A stretch of DNA of 64,000 bases from Hathewaya massiliensis (GCF_902143515.1 NZ_CABFVD010000007.1:85426-149425); one strand, 5' to 3'; shown: positions 1 to 8,957, numbered from the stretch's first letter. The notes: generated by a model from the sequence alone, not told the origin. Made by a program: numbers and translations.

Positions 1-228
1 AGAAAAAACTTCCTTTTTGCAAATACTGCTAAGGGTGCAACTGCAAGTAGCAATATTTATAGTATTGTTGAAACTGCCAAGGCTAATAATTTAGTTGTAG
101 AAAGATACTTGGTTTATCTATTTGATAATCTATCAAAGATAGATATAAAGGATAGCGAAAGCTTAGAGAATCTTATGCCTTGGTCTCATAAGATCCCTGA
201 AAATATGAAAATTAAAGAAAAGAAATAA
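1..228 (+). CDS. IS66-family transposase, C-terminal end (5' truncated by window)
   Basis: The reading frame is open from the first base and ends at TAA 226-228. It encodes 75 residues that match the C-terminal tail of IS66 TnpC transposases: the N-F-L-F-A-N-T segment, S-I-V-E-T-A-K, and the closing L-M-P-W. The rest of the gene lies left of the window. An IS66-like terminal repeat follows at 308-320, so the element probably ends there. Whether the transposase is intact cannot be judged. Confidence 0.8.
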   Translation, partial: RKNFLFANTAKGATASSNIYSIVETAKANNLVVERYLVYLFDNLSKIDIKDSESLENLMPWSHKIPENMKIKEKK

Positions 229-307
229 AATTAATCCTAGTAAAGCTTTTGTGTTGCCTTACTAGGATATTTTAATACTATTCTTGGAATTATTAAAGGT
301 GCTAAAA

Positions 308-320
308 CTTTGACGCTTAC
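308..320. repeat. IS66 right terminal inverted repeat
   Basis: Read on the minus strand this 13-mer is GTAAGCGTCAAAG, the GTAAGCG-type end typical of IS66 elements. It lies 80 bp downstream of the transposase stop. The left end is outside the window, so pairing could not be checked. Confidence 0.6.
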
Positions 321-357
321 AGAAAAATAAATAGAGTTCATGGATTTAAATGGAGAA

Positions 358-383
358 TTAGAGCGGATAGCCATAGGATGAAA
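358..383 (+). repeat. Dispersed intergenic repeat, copy 1
   Basis: A TTAGAGCGGATAGCCATAGG core, related to segments at 20585, 27381, 28567 and 32013, all on the same strand and all between genes. Function unknown. Confidence 0.45.
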
Positions 384-420
384 ATTTCCATAAGAAAAGA
401 ACCCTGATTTTTTCAAGGTT

Positions 421-516
421 CTAACTTATTTTCTTTAAAATTTAACTATCTCGTTTAATATGAGGTTAATTCTAATTCACCAAATCCATATCATAAATTG
501 AATAATCACATCTATT
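421..516 (-). pseudogene. Duplicated 3' end of the DUF5052 lipoprotein gene
   Basis: About 96 bp are nearly identical to 9512-9607, the 3' end and downstream flank of the lipoprotein gene at 9563-10189. On the minus strand it still encodes R-C-D-Y-S-I-Y-D-M and a stop, with a few substitutions. Nothing upstream of that motif is related, so this is a truncated copy. Confidence 0.75.
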
Positions 517-623
517 AATATATCATTTATTCCTGATATATTAATAGTTACCTCTGTTATTGATGAAGCTATTTCTTCTGTAGCTGCTGATATACCTTGA
601 GTTAAATTTAATACTGAATTCAT
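477..623 (-). pseudogene. Methyl-accepting chemotaxis protein fragment fused to duplicated DNA
   Basis: A 48-codon frame contains Q-G-I-S-A-A-T-E-E-I-A-S-S-I, a piece of the conserved signalling helix of methyl-accepting chemotaxis proteins. It then runs out of frame into the duplicated lipoprotein tail (421-516) and stops. No ribosome site is seen. This looks like two gene scraps joined by rearrangement, not a functional gene. Confidence 0.55.
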
Positions 624-639
624 ATTATATCTCTAGGTT

Positions 640-1017
640 TCTTTAGGCTCTCTTTATTTAAGCCTGAGATTACCTCATAAAGTTTTCATCTTATATGTGC
701 CAAATAATATATCCTTATAAGTCTGCTAAGATTGCTGTAGCCTGGTATCAACCTGTAAAATTTTATAAGAAGTCTTAGAACATGAGCTTGCTCAGCTTCT
801 TTTTATGATAATCAAATTGTTGTTTTTATAGGTTATAACCTCTACAAAATTCATTAATTATTACTTTTTCATCACTACTATAATTTTGTTTTATGATTTT
901 TTCCCAATTTATATTACTTAGTTTTTTTAAGCACAAAAACCTCCTACCCGATAAATTATAAAATAATTTTATCAAGTTCGGAGGCTACTTTATAAGCGTC
1001 TAATCATTGACTCTTAC
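640..1017 (-). mobile_element. Degenerate IS66-family remnant (left end)
   Basis: On the minus strand the segment begins with GTAAGAGTC at 1009-1017, resembling IS66 ends. A decayed OrfA follows at 775-936. No tnpB or tnpC homology follows, so the element has lost most of its length. The inner limit near 640 is a guess. It ends directly against the terminator of the ABC-3C operon at 1018. Confidence 0.5.
775..936 (-). pseudogene. IS66 OrfA (TnpA) remnant
   Basis: From a TTG beside a GGAGG site, the frame encodes N-W-E-K-I-I-K-Q-N-Y and then N-E-F-C-R-G-Y-N-L, the pattern of the small IS66 OrfA protein. An in-frame TAA follows, after which F-D-Y-H-K-K-K-L continues the family match to a second stop. 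The internal stop marks it as dead. Confidence 0.55.
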
Positions 1018-1051
1018 AAGTAAAACATCACAGAAGTGTGATGCTTTACTT
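1018..1051 (-). terminator. Terminator of the ABC-3C operon
   Basis: A 15-bp stem (one G-T wobble) with a 4-base loop, starting a few bases beyond the stop of the ATPase gene. It abuts the IS66 remnant end at 1017, so any original poly-T tail may have been altered. Confidence 0.6.
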
Positions 1052-1056
1052 ATAAT

Positions 1057-3318
1057 CTAACTATTAATATACCTCTCATACATATTTAATACCTTAACAC
1101 TTCTGTTATGTTGTCTATATTTATATTCTAATAAATCTGATTTATCTGATTCATGAGTAGACATTATTACTTGAGAATCAGTAAATGAATCTGCTAGTAA
1201 ATCGGCAAAAGAGAAAGCACTTATATCATCAATTGATTGAAGAGGATCATCTATCAATATTAAATCTAAACCATCCTCAAAATCAATGGTACTCCTCACT
1301 GATAACATAATTGATAATGCTACTCCATTTAATTGACCCATACTTAAATAGTTAAATATATCATCCTCTTTGCTATCTGTTTGAAAAACAACCTGATTAT
1401 CCTTTATATCTACATTTATTCCTAATCCCATAGGATAATTCTGAATTATTTTACCTGAAGTTATGTATAATGGTATTTTTATATTCTCCACTAAATTCGT
1501 TTGGTACGCCTTAAATGCAGCATCATATTTCTTTCTATATTCCTCAACGGTATCTTCTGCTAACTTATTTTGATTCTTTACCTTTTTATATTCTATAGTC
1601 CTATCCTCAAGCTTCTTTTTTTCTATTGAGATTTGTTTGGAATATCCTGTTGAATATTTGTCAGCAATAAACGCTATTTTATTATTTATATCAACTTCCT
1701 TATGATTAATTCCATCTTTATAGTACTTATCAATTAAGTTCTCATAGTCCTTAACTTCTTTTTCAGATAGTCTTTCCCCTAATCTATTAATTTCTTTTTC
1801 AATATTTAATTTAAACAAACTATATTCATTATCAAATTTTTCACTTATACAGTCCTTTTTATTAGTAAATCTAAACTCCGTCATTACCTCTTTTTCTTCT
1901 ATAAGGTTAGAAATATCAATATTAATTAGCTTTTCTAACTCTAAATACAATTTATATTCTTTATTATTTAAAAACTTAGCTTTTTCATTTATACATTTAG
2001 CCTCATCAAAATACTTCTCAATTTGGTCTTTAATCAAACCTAAGTCTTTTTCTAACAATGTATTATTTTCTTGTAATGCTCTTTCTGTCATCTTAAACAG
2101 TCTTTCCAATTCCATAGATGGGTTTCCACACAAAGGACACACATTCTTATCAAAATTATTATTTTCAACATTTCTATTAAAAAGTTCTATTAATTTTTTT
2201 CTATTAGTAATAAAGGTAACTCTATCTCTCTCATTACTCTTTAAATCTGTTAATAATTTATTGTAGTTTCTTAGAGAAGATTCTATTTCTGTTATACTTT
2301 CAATTGAAATGCCAGCTAACTTTCCTACGGCTACTGCATCGCTATATTTTCTTTCTTTTAACATGTTATCTACATTTTTTATATTACTTAAAATATCTAC
2401 TTTAAGCTTAATTTTCTCAATTACATCAGCATAGTATATCGCTCTCAAATTATTCTCTATTGAACTTTTAACCTTTTCTAATCTTAATATCTTCTTAGTA
2501 TTTTTATATTTCCCCTGACTTCTAATAACACCTATAATTTTATTTAGTGGTTCAACTTGTGTATCATACTCTATATTATAATCTAACTTTTCTAAATCAA
2601 ACCCATATTCCACATCTTCAAAAAGCCTTTTATATACAACATCTTTAGGCAAGTTAGATACATTCTTCTCCTTATCCATCAAAAGTTGTAAACTAGCACT
2701 TAACTTTTCTATTTCATCTGTATACGTCTTTTCACTCTCTTCTATCTTACTTTTAACCTTTTTTTCGAAAATCTTTAGAAACTCACTTTTTCCTTGAATA
2801 TTACTACTATCTAATATTCCTGAAATCAAACTCTTTCTATCACCATACTTCTTCTCAAGAAACTCTAGAGACTCCTTTTGTGAAATATACATACCAATAT
2901 CAAAAATGCTCTTATTAAACTTTAATAGTTCCCATAAATATTCTTCAGTACACTCTTCTTCATTAACCTTTATAGTAGATGTAAATCCATCTTTACAATC
3001 AATACATCTTTCAATAGTTAAAACATTGCCTTTTTCATTAACTAATTTTGCAGTAATTTTAATATCCTTTGAAGGATTATTCGCTAAAATTGATTTAGAA
3101 AGACTCCCTCTATTTAAGAGAGCTGAGTTAAAGCTCTTAATATCTCCAGTCAAGAGTAGTTCTACAGCTTCAAAAGTAGTTGTCTTCCCATATCCGTTTG
3201 GTCCATTTAAAAGTACTAAATTAGCCTCTTGAAAATTAACATTTACGCCTAATTCACCCTCACTATACTCCACAAATTTAAAATTATTAACCCATATGTT
3301 TTCAATTCTATAACCCAT
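1057..3318 (-). CDS. Zinc-hook ABC ATPase (Rad50/SMC-like) of a putative ABC-three-component system
   Basis: About 753 residues. Walker A GPNGYGKTT lies near residues 39-47, long coiled-coil stretches flank a CPLCG zinc-hook motif near 394-398, and the C-terminal half carries the signature LSMGQ (about 658-662), Walker B LILIDDP (about 686-692) and an H-loop S-T-H-E. This is the layout of Rad50/RecF-like ABC ATPases that sense or act on nucleic acids. An upstream in-frame start at 3363 would overlap the preceding gene. ATG 3318, with GAGAGGG before it and one base between the upstream stop and the start, is better. It is the third gene of a tight operon. The ABC-3C assignment rests on gene order and architecture; no homology search was possible. 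Confidence 0.8.
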   Translation of the reverse strand: MGYRIENIWVNNFKFVEYSEGELGVNVNFQEANLVLLNGPNGYGKTTTFEAVELLLTGDIKSFNSALLNRGSLSKSILANNPSKDIKITAKLVNEKGNVLTIERCIDCKDGFTSTIKVNEEECTEEYLWELLKFNKSIFDIGMYISQKESLEFLEKKYGDRKSLISGILDSSNIQGKSEFLKIFEKKVKSKIEESEKTYTDEIEKLSASLQLLMDKEKNVSNLPKDVVYKRLFEDVEYGFDLEKLDYNIEYDTQVEPLNKIIGVIRSQGKYKNTKKILRLEKVKSSIENNLRAIYYADVIEKIKLKVDILSNIKNVDNMLKERKYSDAVAVGKLAGISIESITEIESSLRNYNKLLTDLKSNERDRVTFITNRKKLIELFNRNVENNNFDKNVCPLCGNPSMELERLFKMTERALQENNTLLEKDLGLIKDQIEKYFDEAKCINEKAKFLNNKEYKLYLELEKLINIDISNLIEEKEVMTEFRFTNKKDCISEKFDNEYSLFKLNIEKEINRLGERLSEKEVKDYENLIDKYYKDGINHKEVDINNKIAFIADKYSTGYSKQISIEKKKLEDRTIEYKKVKNQNKLAEDTVEEYRKKYDAAFKAYQTNLVENIKIPLYITSGKIIQNYPMGLGINVDIKDNQVVFQTDSKEDDIFNYLSMGQLNGVALSIMLSVRSTIDFEDGLDLILIDDPLQSIDDISAFSFADLLADSFTDSQVIMSTHESDKSDLLEYKYRQHNRSVKVLNMYERYINS

Positions 3319-3319
3319 A

Positions 3320-4021
3320 TTATCCCTCTCTAAAGCTTGATAAGTAAGAATCAACAGCATCATCTAAACTCATAGACATCAGCTTCTCAAGCCCCTCTTT
3401 ACTAAATTTATATATATTACTTTCTATAGGATCTTTCTTTATTTTTTTTAATTGTTCTAATAACTCATTTTCAAAGTTTACTTCATCCTTATACTCTAAG
3501 TCTACTTTTACAAAAATAAATTTTATTAAAATCCTAAGCATAAACTTTAATGCAATAGAATCATTATCCTTTTTATTGATGGTCTTATTGTTGCTTTTAA
3601 TCCTAATTAGTTCATTAAAGCTATCCTTTTTATTCTTTTTAGCCCAAGCTTCAAATGTATTTACTTCATCATCATTATAATAAAAAACATATTTTTTACA
3701 GAAATACTCATTCTCTTCTATTTCAATTATTTTCTTATGTAGTTGCTCTCCTATGCAAGATGTCTTTAAGATAACTATTGCATAAATGAATTGAGGTTTA
3801 ACAGTTCTTAATATTTTATTTTCACTACAACATCTTTCTATGTATGCAACAATTTCTTCTGTATTCACATCATTATGATCAAACTCAAAAATACAAAAAT
3901 GGTTCTTTATTTTATTTTTTAAAATTATAAACTTCTCTTCATAAATAACAGATTCTGAGTCTTCCATATTACTTATTAATGTCCCATTATATTTCTTTAT
4001 AATCTCTAAAATTTTATTCAT
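3320..4021 (-). CDS. Putative ABC-3C middle component
   Basis: 233 residues, rich in Lys, Glu, Ile and Asn, with no motif I recognise. It sits three bases after the nuclease-like gene and ends one base before the ATPase start, with a GAAGGAG ribosome site. ABC-3C systems have a small, poorly conserved middle component in exactly this position, so the name comes from context. It could instead be an unrelated adaptor. Confidence 0.55.
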   Translation of the reverse strand: MNKILEIIKKYNGTLISNMEDSESVIYEEKFIILKNKIKNHFCIFEFDHNDVNTEEIVAYIERCCSENKILRTVKPQFIYAIVILKTSCIGEQLHKKIIEIEENEYFCKKYVFYYNDDEVNTFEAWAKKNKKDSFNELIRIKSNNKTINKKDNDSIALKFMLRILIKFIFVKVDLEYKDEVNFENELLEQLKKIKKDPIESNIYKFSKEGLEKLMSMSLDDAVDSYLSSFREG

Positions 4022-4024
4022 AAA

Positions 4025-5458
4025 TTATTCTCCTTCCATAATATATGTAATTAAATCATCTTTATTAATTATTGTTATATTTTGAGAAAAGCTTATTTTC
4101 TTATCCTTTTTATTAGTATTATCTAATACATCTTTTATACTAATATCCTTTTCTATAACAATCTTATTATTCTTCATAAGAAAATCTCTATCTGTATTAG
4201 TAAACTTATCACCTTTAGTTTGTAATAATCTACACCCAATATCCCCGGATAAAACAAATTCACTATCAAGGCTCTTATATACCTCATTTTGATTAATTTT
4301 AATTAGAGACTTAGATGTCCTTACACTTGAACTATTAATTTGTATTATAGTAGGAATAACTTTTAAGCTTCCATAATTATGACTAAAAAATATTAAATTA
4401 TTTTCTTCACTTATAATATTTGAATCTACAGCCTTATAAACTTCACATATATTATCTGTGTATATATTATTATTAAATACGCTTTCTATCGCCTCTTCTT
4501 TACTAGCCACTGGATTAATGTATCTTATATACTTATCTAATGCTACAGCCTTTATCAATTCATAATTTCTAAGTACTCCACAATTTTCCTTGCAAATACT
4601 CTCACACTCTTCACAAGCATCCATAGTATTCTCTTCTATTTTTTTATTGATATATTTATATATGTATTCCTTAAACTTTAACTTCTCTATTTCCTCTCTG
4701 TCTATACTAACACATTTGATATAGTCTACTATTTCACTAAACAATATATTATAATTACTCTTCTTACCCCCATCATGATATTGTGATATCTTTCTATCTA
4801 CAAAATCACAAAGAATTAAATAAATATCTTCCTTTGAAGTATTTACTTTTATATTATTAAGTAATTTTTCTAACTCCATCTTAATATAGTCAATCACACC
4901 TAATATAGAAACAACCTCATCCCTATACTTATACAACTCAACTCTATCCTTAAACTTATTCTTAGTTGTTCCCCAGTCAGTTATATCTTTTGCTGATATC
5001 AATACACATTTAGCATTTTTATTAGTACTTAGCTCTTTATCTTCTATTAATTTCTCCAAAGCTTCTTCATAGCCTGCTACGGTTGTTTTAGATAAGCAAG
5101 CCTTTACTTGATATAAGGACTCTACAACGCTATTCTTTATAAATACAAAGTCTTGCTTTTTTTCTAACTCCACACCCCAGTGGTTAAAGCTATTATCATC
5201 AGTAAAAATCAACTTATTCATCATTTGCAAAGTCAATAATAGCATCATTTTCCCTTGATAGTTATATCCACTCCACGATGGTATTGCATCATTATTACTT
5301 TCCTTTTTAAATAGACCATTAGATTTATACATGTCATACCATCCTTGTATAGTTTTACGTGTTGGCTTTCCATTATCTATCATACTACTGATATCTTCAT
5401 TTCTTTCTATTGCTAAAACCATCTTATTTTTAAAGTCTACCTGATAATTCATTTCCAC
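4025..5458 (-). CDS. Putative nuclease/effector component of the ABC-3C system (Cap4/Mrr-like N-terminus)
   Basis: 477 residues. The first 50 look helical and DNA-binding-like. S-G-Y-N-Y-Q (63-68) then resembles the start of DUF4297/Cap4-type nuclease domains. A spaced E97, D103 and Q117-V-K119 fits the E-D-QxK active site of Mrr/Cap4-fold endonucleases. Four cysteines near 282-293 (CxxC-x3-C-x3-C) could bind zinc. The C-terminal half is unassigned. First gene of the operon: effector, middle component, ATPase. The GGGG-rich ribosome site is intact, but an insertion sequence lies a few bases further upstream. Nuclease function is inferred from motif spacing only. Confidence 0.6.
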   Translation of the reverse strand: MEMNYQVDFKNKMVLAIERNEDISSMIDNGKPTRKTIQGWYDMYKSNGLFKKESNNDAIPSWSGYNYQGKMMLLLTLQMMNKLIFTDDNSFNHWGVELEKKQDFVFIKNSVVESLYQVKACLSKTTVAGYEEALEKLIEDKELSTNKNAKCVLISAKDITDWGTTKNKFKDRVELYKYRDEVVSILGVIDYIKMELEKLLNNIKVNTSKEDIYLILCDFVDRKISQYHDGGKKSNYNILFSEIVDYIKCVSIDREEIEKLKFKEYIYKYINKKIEENTMDACEECESICKENCGVLRNYELIKAVALDKYIRYINPVASKEEAIESVFNNNIYTDNICEVYKAVDSNIISEENNLIFFSHNYGSLKVIPTIIQINSSSVRTSKSLIKINQNEVYKSLDSEFVLSGDIGCRLLQTKGDKFTNTDRDFLMKNNKIVIEKDISIKDVLDNTNKKDKKISFSQNITIINKDDLITYIMEGE

Positions 5459-5466
5459 TCCCCCCC

Positions 5467-5478
5467 TCTTATATGTGT
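5467..5478. repeat. Target-site duplication, left copy
   Basis: TCTTATATGTGT directly abuts the left inverted repeat of the insertion sequence and is repeated exactly at 7287-7298. Confidence 0.8.
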
Positions 5479-5627
5479 TAGTGTAAAGTTTTTCACACTA
5501 TATTTTTTACTTTATCTTTATATATCAAGGGTTACAGAATTTTTTTAAACAAAAAAACAATGACCCCCTTTTTTATGCTATAATTGAATCGCCAAAACCC
5601 AAAATAACATGAAAGGATGTCATTGCT

Positions 5628-7070
5628 ATGGATTCAATTATAACTTATTTACTTTTATATATTCAATACCAAAACAAAATTATTTTAGAACTTTTTTTAT
5701 TTATATCTAAATATATTCCTCTTAAACAATTGGTTTTTGAGGATTCACATAGTCCTGAATATCAGAAGTTTAAGGTGGATAAACTTCCTAAAATCTTCAA
5801 TTCAGAACCTGTTGATTATCAATTGCTTTTAGCTTATTACAAGAACAGGTACGGAAAAACTGTTAAGCCAGTAAATCGTAGGTCTGAAAGTGCAAAAGTT
5901 GGTGAATCTACCGTGTGCCCTCGTTGTGGTGCTCCGCACAAATACATTTACAAAAATAATGGTTCTAAAGGTCAATATCAGTGTAAAGTATGTGGAGAGT
6001 TATTTAACGAAATAAATATCTATAATAGACCTTTAGCTTTACGTTGCCCTTATTGTGGACATATTTTAACACCTAAGAAAGATCGTAAGCATTTTAGAAT
6101 ACATAAATGTGTTAATCCTAAGTGTTCTTACTACCGCAATAACTTAGACAAGCTACCTAAAGACTTAAGTGACGCTAATAAACACAAGTACAAGCTCCAC
6201 TACATCTATCGTGAGTTCACCATAGATTTCTTTAAAATGGACTTACATGAACTTCCTTCTAGAGCAATTAACTTTAAGTATAAGAAGTTTAATGCCCACA
6301 TTATGGGGCTTTGCCTTACTTATCACGTTAATCTTAAGCTATCTACTAGACAGACAGCACATGCCTTGGAAGAAGTACACGGCATAAAGATTTCACATAC
6401 AATGGTTGCTAATTATGCTATGACTGCTGCCGCAGTTATAAAGCCTTTTGTTGACACATTTGACTACAAACCATCTAATATTCTTTCAGCTGATGAAACC
6501 TATATCAAGGTAAAAGGTATAAAACATTACGTTTGGATTATCATGGATGCCTGTAAGAAGTCTATCTTAGGCTATCAAGTATCTGATACTCGTGCTGTAG
6601 GTCCATGTATCCTCACTATGCGTATGGCTTTTGAGAAGTTTAAAAAATTCCCTAATAAAGCCTTAAAATTCATTGCAGACGGCTATAGTGCCTATCCTCT
6701 TGCAAGTCAGCAGTGCAAAATCGTTAATGGATGGGACTTTGATGTTACTCAAGTTATCGGACTCACCAATGATGATGCTGTATCCACCGAATTTCGTTGG
6801 GTAAAGCAAGTAGTAGAACGACTTAACCGCACCTTCAAATCTTCTTATCGCGTTACCTGCGGTTATGGAAGCGAGAATGGTGCACTTTATGGCGTTTCCC
6901 TTTGGGTTGCCTATTATAACTTTCTACGTCCTCATCCTTATAACTACTGGAAGCCACTAAATGAGATAGATATTTTAACTAATGCGGGCAATATGCCTGC
7001 TAAGTGGCAAATACTTATTTATCTTGGTCAACAAACAATATTAAAGATGCAAGCTGAAAACTCTGCTTAA
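5628..7070 (+). CDS. DDE transposase with N-terminal zinc ribbons
   Basis: 480 residues. Two zinc-ribbon segments come first: CPRCG...CKVCG (about 104-127) and CPYCG...CVNPKC (about 143-170). A DDE/RNase H-like catalytic domain follows: S-A-D-E-T-Y-I-K-V-K-G (first Asp), I-A-D-G-Y-S-A-Y (second Asp) and V-V-E-R-L-N-R-T-F-K (Glu). The catalytic core resembles the IS6/IS240 and rve-type domain; I cannot name the exact IS family. An AAAGGA ribosome site lies upstream of the ATG, and a hairpin with T-run follows at 7150-7176. It carries out transposition of the surrounding element. Confidence 0.85.
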   Translation: MDSIITYLLLYIQYQNKIILELFLFISKYIPLKQLVFEDSHSPEYQKFKVDKLPKIFNSEPVDYQLLLAYYKNRYGKTVKPVNRRSESAKVGESTVCPRCGAPHKYIYKNNGSKGQYQCKVCGELFNEINIYNRPLALRCPYCGHILTPKKDRKHFRIHKCVNPKCSYYRNNLDKLPKDLSDANKHKYKLHYIYREFTIDFFKMDLHELPSRAINFKYKKFNAHIMGLCLTYHVNLKLSTRQTAHALEEVHGIKISHTMVANYAMTAAAVIKPFVDTFDYKPSNILSADETYIKVKGIKHYVWIIMDACKKSILGYQVSDTRAVGPCILTMRMAFEKFKKFPNKALKFIADGYSAYPLASQQCKIVNGWDFDVTQVIGLTNDDAVSTEFRWVKQVVERLNRTFKSSYRVTCGYGSENGALYGVSLWVAYYNFLRPHPYNYWKPLNEIDILTNAGNMPAKWQILIYLGQQTILKMQAENSA

Positions 7071-7149
7071 TTTAGTTATAAAGTAAATATACGATATTTC
7101 TGAGCCACTACGTGGATAAATTAATGTGGTGATTAGCAATATCAAAAAT

Positions 7150-7176
7150 TTTCCTTCTCTGAAAAGGATTTTTTGT
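7150..7176 (+). terminator. Terminator of the transposase gene
   Basis: TCCTT-ctctgaa-AAGGA stem followed by TTTTTT, about 80 bp after the transposase stop. Confidence 0.5.
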
Positions 7177-7286
7177 CATGCTCAAAATTCGTTAATCCAT
7201 CTTTAAATCACAAAATATTTTAGTATTCTACGCCCTTCGGGCAAAACATTTTTAAACTTAACTTTTTCATATTTCACTTTACACTA

Positions 7287-7298
7287 TCTTATATGTGT
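7287..7298. repeat. Target-site duplication, right copy
   Basis: Exact copy of 5467-5478, directly next to the right inverted repeat. Confidence 0.8.
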
Positions 7299-7315
7299 CC
7301 TTTTTATTACTAAAT

Positions 7316-7344
7316 ATTATATCTTAATATTACTTTTAATACTA
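7316..7344 (-). promoter_or_regulatory. Probable original promoter of the ABC-3C operon, now displaced
   Basis: On the minus strand a perfect TATAAT (7316-7321) with a weak -35 (TAGTAT, 17-base spacing) points left. Without the insertion sequence it would lie about 50 bases before the ATG at 5458, with a short leader. Now 1.8 kb of IS separates them. The weak -35 keeps confidence low. Confidence 0.35.
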
Positions 7345-7700
7345 ATAACTCCAAATATATTTTTATTATAAATAAAATGATAATTTCCGTTGAAATATCA
7401 CACATATCGACTACAAATAAAAAATATATCAAAATATCCAAGCAATATAATTATTTAATTCAACAGTCTTACTTGGATTTAATTAATTCTTTTTTTATTT
7501 TAATTTCTTTAATTTTAATGTAACTGGCCATGTGCTCAATGTCGTCAACTTAAGAGAATAATAGACTTTTATAAAAAAAATGACTTGCAACAGGAAGTTT
7601 TTTCACAACCTTGCTATGGACAAATAAACTATAGTGTGGCTGTAAAACTATGACTATTATAACTATATACTTTTTCCATTCTGTAACAATAAAACATTAT
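7345..7700. other. Intergenic region, nothing recognised
   Basis: AT-rich DNA with no convincing frame. Stretches near 7530-7660 look like decayed mobile-element sequence, but no repeat or motif could be named. Confidence 0.3.
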
Positions 7701-8957
7701 TTAGTATTCCCAGTCCATGTAACTTCTCATTTCCATTTCATAATCCTTGATATTATCTAACCATGAATCACAACTATCAATAAAATGGAAAAAACCTAAT
7801 AGATAATTATAGAAATTCTCTACATCAATCTCTTCATCATTAAACTTATATTCATTACTAAATGAACACGGATACCTAAACATATCCCCGTTCTTATCTA
7901 TACCGCTCAAAGCCTGTATATATCTCTCGGCTAAATCTAGTGTTTCTTCCTCCTGTTTGTCCTCTTTAGAATAATGAACCAATATTGGTTTAATTGACTT
8001 CCATAAGTCTTTATATAACAAATGTGAGTTCCTTTTTCTTCGGATAATATGCTCATCAACACCTTGTTCCATATGTATGTGAAGAAGTCTTTTTAATCCT
8101 ATCTCAATAGCATTTCTCATTAAGAAAACTATCGGATAGAATAACACTTCATCTTTTGATTCTTTAAACTTTTCGAATAAAAACGTTGCAACATCACTAT
8201 ATCCTGTTACCTGCTTATGGAATCCATCACCCCCTGGGGAATCCCATAGATAGCAATTATTTATGCCTGTAATTGCCAGATGTATAAACTGTGGCTCTTC
8301 TTCAAGATCTAATTCGTTTTCATCAAACCATTCACCAAATATCATTTTATTCAAGGTACTATAACAATATATAAGTTTATTACCCATATGCCAAACATCT
8401 AAGGCCTTATTACCATATTGTTGCATGAAGTCATCTTTAAATGGGTATCTGAAAAGATCTGAACTTGAATCTACTATCTCTATACTACCTAAATACTTCT
8501 CTAGCCACATTTCTTCATCTAAATTTAGCTCTTCAATACCATATCTATCTTTAAAGGTGTTATACAACTCCTTTACATTATGTTTATTATCTTTAAATAT
8601 TGCCTGTAGCTCACTCTTAGTAGCTCCATTAACAGCTAATCCTGCCTTAAGCAATAATTCTATAGCCTGTCTCATCATATAAACACCAGGCAAAAACCAC
8701 ATATCATACTTGATATTATCATTGTGTGGAACTTCTATAACCTCTTTTAAGGTGATATAACTTGCGTTCATATACTGTCTAGATAACTCTAAATAGTCTT
8801 TATCAGGTTTTTTACTCCACTTTATATGTATTTTCATCTCTTCATTCATTATATCTTTAATATTTTTATCTTTTTCTATCCAAACATATTCCACTTTAAA
8901 TACCAACTCCTTTTCACGCCATTCTATCCAAGAGCTTTCTAAGTAATATTCACTCAT
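7701..8957 (-). CDS. Protein with two tandem HEPN-like repeats
   Basis: 418 residues made of two related halves. Half one has R96-Q-A-I-E-x-x-L-K-A, H126-N-V-K-E-L and D-L-F-R-Y-P (167-172). Half two has R281-N-A-I-E-x-x-L-K-R, H312-L-L-Y-K-D-L and D-M-F-R-Y-P (368-373). The arginine helix followed by a His-x-L helix resembles HEPN-type all-alpha domains, but the canonical Rx4-6H RNase motif is not seen, so activity is uncertain. It lies in the island with the ABC-3C operon, is transcribed leftward and stands alone. It may be a defence protein or merely an old duplicated domain of unknown function. Confidence 0.6.
   Translation of the reverse strand: MSEYYLESSWIEWREKELVFKVEYVWIEKDKNIKDIMNEEMKIHIKWSKKPDKDYLELSRQYMNASYITLKEVIEVPHNDNIKYDMWFLPGVYMMRQAIELLLKAGLAVNGATKSELQAIFKDNKHNVKELYNTFKDRYGIEELNLDEEMWLEKYLGSIEIVDSSSDLFRYPFKDDFMQQYGNKALDVWHMGNKLIYCYSTLNKMIFGEWFDENELDLEEEPQFIHLAITGINNCYLWDSPGGDGFHKQVTGYSDVATFLFEKFKESKDEVLFYPIVFLMRNAIEIGLKRLLHIHMEQGVDEHIIRRKRNSHLLYKDLWKSIKPILVHYSKEDKQEEETLDLAERYIQALSGIDKNGDMFRYPCSFSNEYKFNDEEIDVENFYNYLLGFFHFIDSCDSWLDNIKDYEMEMRSYMDWEY

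Larger units (their letters stand above)
5479..7286 (+). mobile_element. Complete insertion sequence with DDE transposase
   Basis: About 1.8 kb bounded by an 11-bp perfect inverted repeat, TAGTGTAAAGT at 5479-5489 and its complement at 7276-7286. A 12-bp direct repeat flanks it. It carries one transposase gene and looks intact. Its landing site is between the ribosome site of the ABC-3C operon and the sequence that would have been its promoter. Confidence 0.85.

Noticed and set aside
2906..3232. Opposite-strand frame inside the ABC ATPase
   Set aside because: It is a shadow of the real gene, with no ribosome site and no protein-like pattern.
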